Origin: Lucifuga dentata | Taxonomy: Eukaryota; Chordata; Actinopteri; Ophidiiformes; Bythitidae | Assembly (NCBI GenBank): GCA_014773175.1 | Contig: VXCM01001420.1 | Coordinates: forward strand, 38,952-102,951 | Direction: 5' to 3' | DNA length: 64,000 bases | Shown: positions 58,603-64,000 of the stretch, piece by piece | How the letters are laid out: every line of letters begins with the position of its first letter | Numbering within the stretch: the stretch's first letter is position 1 | The notes under the pieces: generated by a model | The model's input: the letters and a program-made list of their open reading frames with translations, nothing else | Databases searched by the model: none | Told to the model about the DNA's origin: nothing | Made by a program: the position numbers and the translations under genes

Positions 58603-59429
58603 AGCAACATGTAAATGGGGCATAGGAGATAACCAGATTCAGTTAGATGAAAACTGAATTCCATCCAGTGCAACAGACCTGCATGTGACAATAAGCCAAA
58701 TTGCAAAGCTGCCCCTCCCTGCTCTGCTACTGCAACACGTATACTTGAGTTTATTCATAAAACGAAGTATCCACTCTGCTGGCCTGCTCTGCCACATCCA
58801 ATGCATTATCTCAGTGTGAAGATGAAAAGGCAGAGCTAAGGGCTGGGAATATTATAGAGACAGATTGTGCATTGAGATCATTTGGACTGGCTGTGGGACC
58901 TGGCCAGTACACTGCTGTGCAGCTGATCAGTAATACTGACAGTAGGCAGAAAAGGCCTGAAAGCTAGCAGCAAAAGGTCAGGAAATAAAGTATAGCTCTC
59001 AGTCTTATTGTAGCTCCAATCAGCTTAGCTCACTTGCCCTTTCCAGCCTGTCAGCTGTAGATCCAGGCTTGTTTTGATACAGCAACCTTTCATGTCCTGA
59101 ATTACATACACACTTTTGGTAATGGCTGTAATGGTGGATGCAGTGGTAATTACCATCAAGTTGGAATTGCTGTTTGAGTTAATGGAGCACAACAAAGACA
59201 GAATAACCTGTGATTAAACACCAGCGTGTATCTCTGAATGGCCACGGGGTACTGTAAAGTTAAAGGTAGTATTTGTGATATCTAACACACAGCGTGATGG
59301 ATTACAGGTAGTAAAATGCGAATTACAGAGCAGAGATGACATTTGGTTGGTTGTTGTGAGTCGTTTCTCCAGAGGTATTATCTTGAATGGATTTACATGC
59401 AGGGTGTCTAGTAATTACTGCACTGAGAG
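58603..59429. other. No gene or element recognised
   Basis: No supported feature on either strand. Confidence 0.4.
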
Positions 59430-59438
59430 AGAGGGAGG

Positions 59439-59480
<42 letters not shown>
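59430..59480. repeat. (GA)n microsatellite
   Basis: A GGGA-rich lead-in followed by about 17 GA units. Confidence 0.95.
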
Positions 59481-59481
<1 letters not shown>

Positions 59482-61678
59482 GTGATAGACTGTTTTAATT
59501 GGATATTTGGCCCCTCTGGATATGGACCGAACCATGGAGTGGCATCATTATAATCTCTCATCAGGTTCTAATTTGAACCCTGAATGCCCACACCCCACTG
59601 TGCTCCGCGCACTTGAAAGTGCAGGCAGTCTGCTTAAATCTTTCTTTGAGGATAATTCACATCTAAATAATAAGATTCAGCTTATTCATTCCCCATGCTG
59701 CTCGCACACATTTTTCACATGGCACCTTGTTCTAATACAGTTTGCTTCATAGAGAGCAAGTTTACACACATTAGAAATTTATTCCAATCCGATTAAGATA
59801 ATAAATCACCTGCAAAAACCATCAGCAGGTTGAAATCGTCATTAAACCAACGTTAGTGTATTCAGAGTTTATTAGTTTATTATATGGTTTACAATTGGCG
59901 TAAGCATTTTCTGCATACATTTCCTTGTCTGGCATTAACAAACAATTAAATGCTATTAATTGCATCCATGTGTACACCTAACTCTGCATTTTCTTTTTGC
60001 CTACATAGCAGTTCAGGCAGAAATTGGAGTATGGCATACATGAAATGTACTCATCATCAATGCCGTTAATGTGCTTTCCGTACCACTGAAATGACATCTG
60101 TGACTTTACCTACAAACAGTAAAATTTGATTTGTAACCTGATGCATATCCTAAACTTTGGCGGTGGCAAACAAGCACACACCAACTTCATTCTTCCTCTT
60201 GTGCATGAACAATTGAATTTCACCCCGTGGTGGTCCTGCTTATCTCCAAACCACAGAGATGTGAGGATGTTTTTAACTGCTGGTTGCAGATGATATGGAG
60301 TCGCTTGAGGGCCCTCAGGCTGTAAGAACACTGCTCTGATGAACCCTGTCAACTCCATTACCTGCTGATATGGAACGACCTAATGACCTTTGAATGAACA
60401 GACAAGTTTAAATCTAGCTCACCACTGTAAAGCCTGTCAGGAATGGCGATGGCTGTATTCATACTGAGAGGGCACTCAATAGATCAGCAGCAGTGACATC
60501 ATAGTAAAAATAACAGATATATGCGGAGTCTAAAGGCTCTGATTATATTTGACATCCTCATGTCTCGCTGATTAATTTCAATATGCATCGTATGAACTTC
60601 AGGTTCATTCTGGGAGCTCTTTGCAAAATTAGTTTTTATCAACTTGGAGATGAGGCTGAATGAAGACAGCTCTCTCAAATCGATATGCTATAGGTCAGCC
60701 TAGAGTCTTGTATCAGTACAATCAATACGTGCACATCAAAGGAGTTTGCCATTGTACACACTTAACAAGTGCAAAAGGGCCAAACCCTGGAGGATCAACC
60801 CGATAAGTAGGTCAGAAAAACACTCCAAATGGGTCAAATGATAATGTGCTTCTGGATAAGATTACTCTGGAAATGCTCTGTGAATACTCATATGTGTGCA
60901 GTGTGCTCGCAAGTAGAAAATGTTTGTGCCTAACAATGTACTTGTTTTGATCAATATTATACATTATTATTGATTAAAAGAAAGTTGCAACTGCAATCTC
61001 TGCAAGGGAACCCCGTGCTGTATAATAATCTGGCATTTTTCTCCATTCAGCATTTCTTCACAGGAATTCATGTGTAAATTAATCCACTCAGCTGAATAAG
61101 TGCTGTATGAGAAACCTGCAAGTAGCTTTGCTAGCCATGCAAGTCAACATAATTGATGTAACAGCAGTAATTTCATCGCCCATAAAGCAGCGAGTTGTTC
61201 TGCTAAATGGAAGATGTCATGAGGAGCCAGTGGGTTCAGAAATGATGATGATATGCGTTTTGTCTCGTTGGACAGCTCCAACAGCTGATCATCAGTGACT
61301 GATATAAAGCAGTCAGAATGAAATCTTATCAGTGTTGTATTGCATATATTGTATGTCTCTTATCTGCACGCAGCACAGAGCCGTGCATTTGTTCCTCCGT
61401 GCAGGCTGTCAGTGCACCCTGGGCACAGAGATCATTTCACTTCCCTTTCAGGATTTGTCAGTTTTAGACCTGTGTAGGTGATATAATGTTAACACATGTT
61501 AACATTGAAACTTAGGCTGTAACTCAGGGCTTCATGCCTCAGAGGCACGGTGAGATAAGGATGCTCTTGAACATGTTTAGATACAATGAGGGGAGCTACA
61601 TCGATCTGTTCATTTCAAATACCAAATAAGATGGATGAGATTAAAACAAGCTCTGTGTGGGCCCTGCTTCAAAGCACG
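59481..61678. other. No gene or element recognised
   Basis: Low repeat content compared with the rest of the upstream region, and no supported ORF. Such repeat-poor blocks sometimes hold long-range regulatory DNA, but nothing specific is visible. Confidence 0.35.
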
Positions 61679-61720
61679 TGCGAAACAATGAAACTGGACT
61701 GCGAAACAATGAAACTGGAG
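61679..61720. repeat. 21-bp tandem duplication
   Basis: TGCGAAACAATGAAACTGGA plus one base (C, then G) occurs twice back to back. Confidence 0.92.
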
Positions 61721-62025
61721 CGTAGTTGGAAATGGAAAATAATCAACATCGTTAATTGACTTCATTTTTTGTGCAGAACTAAAAAAGAATGCTTGAAGGA
61801 ATATACTTTTTGACTTTTTCTCTCTGTTGTTGCTGTTGTTTCTCCTGCTGTCGCAAAGGTTAATTACATTTTTTTTTTTCTCAAAATAGTTTTAACTAGC
61901 ATGGGACATGTCATTTACAATGCCATGCTTCCCAGAACAATCAGCCTTGTTGATACTAATTGAGCAAAAACAAAAATGTAAGAGTATGGCAGTAAAAAGT
62001 TAATGACACAAATATACAAGTCACA

Positions 62026-62061
62026 TGTTTTGTTTTTTTTTTGTTTTGTTTTGTTTTGTTT
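62026..62061. repeat. (GTTTT)n low-complexity tract
   Basis: A T run followed by four GTTTT units. Confidence 0.85.
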
Positions 62062-62295
62062 TTATAGGAAGGATTATCTTTTTTAAAGTAAAAATAATAT
62101 AATGCTCAGGTTCTTATCAGGTTACATTTACCTTACAGGTCTTGATGCCTAAATCCAATCTTTTGCCTATATCTGATTTTTTGGAAGATTTATATCTTCT
62201 TTTTTAAGTAGCCTAATTTCGGAGGAGGATGTAAACAAACTGTATGATGAGAAAGAAATATTTATACAAGCTAATACTTTTTGAAGCATCTTTAA

Positions 62296-62322
62296 AAGAC
62301 CATACTGCTGGTTTTGCAGATG
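62296..62322. mobile_element. Isolated end of the TTAA-family MITE
   Basis: TTAA at 62292-62295 followed by AAGACCATACTGCTGG and TTTTGCA. The family interior does not follow. Confidence 0.6.
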
Positions 62323-63000
62323 CATAAATGTTATGCATGATGAGACAAAGTCTTATAGGGGCTGAAGAATACAATGTGCAAATGTCTAGCATGATATCTG
62401 TTTCTAGAAACTGTTTCTATTAGGTCATAGGTAGTCTCACAAATATGTTGAAAAGGAAGATAATAGAGGATGGTCTTGTGTTTTTATAACCAGTCATGTC
62501 CTGTTTCAGTGCTGCCTCATCTTTAAAAGGATCTCTGTGCGTGTTGTCTTTGAATATGATGAAAGAAGAGTCCAGAGGACGTCCATGCAGATTGGATTAC
62601 ACCAGAAGAGACAGAAATCTATAAAGTAACAAAGGAGTGACATGCTGTTTATTTTTCTTTTCTTGCTTCCTCTGTGATTTTTCCGAAGTTAACTGTCCTT
62701 GGATCACTTCTCTCAAAGAATCCAAGTGGTTATTTGCACACACAAGGTTGCTTTCACCGCACACTCCATCAAATACGATCAATCTCACCCTCAGACATTC
62801 TGAGCAGGCAGGAAGGATGGAGTTTGAAAATGATGGGGTTGTGACTGATCCACAGCAGATAAAAAATCCAATAGATTGGGATTTTAGGACTTTAGTGGCT
62901 CTGTATCCAAGCTTGTGCTATAGATTCTTTATTAGGCTACTACCCATGGCTGCTATAGTGTACGGCCTTTAGAGCACCATGCTGAAATGTCACTCTTCCA
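62323..63000. other. No gene or element recognised
   Basis: A 111-codon plus frame (62637-62972) has no domain resemblance and no supported splice context. Confidence 0.4.
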
Positions 63001-63101
63001 CTGGCATCATTTGTCCAGCTTCTATGGCAACTGCACACACCATTGCCACGGTGTTGCTATAGATATAACACCGTGTCAATGGTGTGCTGACCTGATGCCA
63101 G
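63001..63101. repeat. Two-tier imperfect hairpin, about 100 nt
   Basis: Inner arms 63035-63055 and 63067-63087 pair at 19 of 21 positions around an 11-nt loop. Their shared core is CACGGTGTT / AACACCGTG. Outer arms CTGGCATCA (63001-63009) and TGATGCCAG (63093-63101) are perfect complements. The two tiers are joined by an asymmetric bulge, 25 nt on the left and 5 nt on the right. Confidence 0.85.
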
Positions 63102-64000
63102 AAGAAATTTTATAATTAGGAGGATCCGGACAAAAATATGAATTCAGTAGCACCTGACACGTGACTGGCAGTGTTATCTGTTGGAGCTCTGCAGAGGCTT
63201 CATAATGGACTCCCATCGATCCTGAAGCTGCCCTGAAGGCTGTCTGCTTCCTTTATTCTCCCAGCTCGTCTTATTCATGTTCACGCCTCAAAAACACCAG
63301 ATGTTATTACATTAAATACATGCACACATCACATCTTTACACTCATCTGCAATCAATAATTGTATAATTGTAATCATACCAGTGAAGGTTTGGTTATTTA
63401 CACTCCGCTAAATTTGAAAAATAATGCCCTAGACTGAATACGCCATGCATGAAGCAATGCCCTGTCAGCCCGAGATGATCATTATCCTGCATTGTTTGAT
63501 TGGTCCCTAAAAATGTTATGTGAAAGAAAAAAATATTGTTACTGTCCAGTTTTAGGAGCACCTTAATAATGTAGCTTATGAGGCCCTGAGGATAACCCTT
63601 CTTCCTTAATGGTGTTGTTAGCTGTCTGCTGAAATCCTCTGCCAATACTCTGGGTTGTAAAGGCTAAGGTATGTGTAATTTAATGTAGTGTATTTCTCTT
63701 CTAATACCGGTGCTGTGGCTTTGGTTAAACAAGGTCTCTGGACATCTAGATTGGCAGCCGCAGCCTTCAGCGTTGCTCAGGGGAAACATTGATTCCTTAA
63801 ACCAACCTGATGATAACTGAAAATTAACATATCTAGTTTAATTACCTTAATCTGTCAGCACTCATTTATCAACCTCATGTCTAAATTGCTTTTTGTCAAG
63901 GTAAATTAATTTTAATTGCACTTTGACCTTTAATGCCTGTTACAACCCTATGGTCTAGGGGAAAGGGAAGCAACATAAAAGCCGATGGAAATGGCAAAGA
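63102..64000. other. No gene or element recognised
   Basis: The last 180 bases (TTAATTACCTTAATCTG, GGTAAATTAATTTTAATTGC, CTTTGACCTTTAATG) carry clustered homeodomain-like and nuclear-receptor half-site-like words, a possible enhancer-type block. Confidence 0.35.

Overview
The window looks like vertebrate, almost certainly teleost, nuclear DNA. It is AT-rich, has no long open reading frames, carries many (CA)n, (GA)n and (GATA)n microsatellites, and is dense in decayed transposons typical of ray-finned fish: tRNA-derived SINEs, RTE-like LINE tails, a Tc1 relic, a PIF/Harbinger remnant and several MITE families. Nothing bacterial, viral or CRISPR-like was seen.

Only one host gene can be supported. 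Its first coding exon lies on the minus strand at 14248-14338. It encodes a hydrophobic signal peptide, starts at an ATG with an in-frame stop 8 codons upstream, and ends at a consensus GTGAGT donor after the first base of a codon (phase 1). A CpG-enriched stretch at about 14366-14870 is the probable 5' leader and promoter. On this reading, 1-14247 is part of a long first intron and 14900-64000 is upstream intergenic DNA. No second exon was recognised, and the gene cannot be named from a signal peptide alone.

The remainder is repeat structure. The most striking family is a TTAA-flanked non-autonomous DNA transposon whose ends read AAAGGACCATACC / GGTATGGTCCTTT. Eleven full, truncated or internally deleted copies occur between 7.7 and 62.3 kb in both orientations. 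Two of them were later hit by other elements, giving datable nested insertions: a 190-bp TA-flanked MITE at 24793 and a 215-bp retroposon piece at 20336 with 7-bp target duplications. Other named elements are a 1.3-kb Harbinger remnant (15942-17257) with a broken Myb-like ORF, a Tc1 relic (27348-28231), a LINE ORF2 C-terminus with a C2H2 finger (49953-50369), three SINEs, two fold-back MITEs and a minisatellite at 36.7 kb.

The sequence also carries an assembly signature: 20 isolated single Ns. Most sit between two copies of the same sequence, either exact 62-67-bp direct duplications (six sites) or matching homopolymer runs. These duplications are almost certainly unmerged contig overlaps rather than biology, and local coordinates and repeat lengths there should not be trusted.
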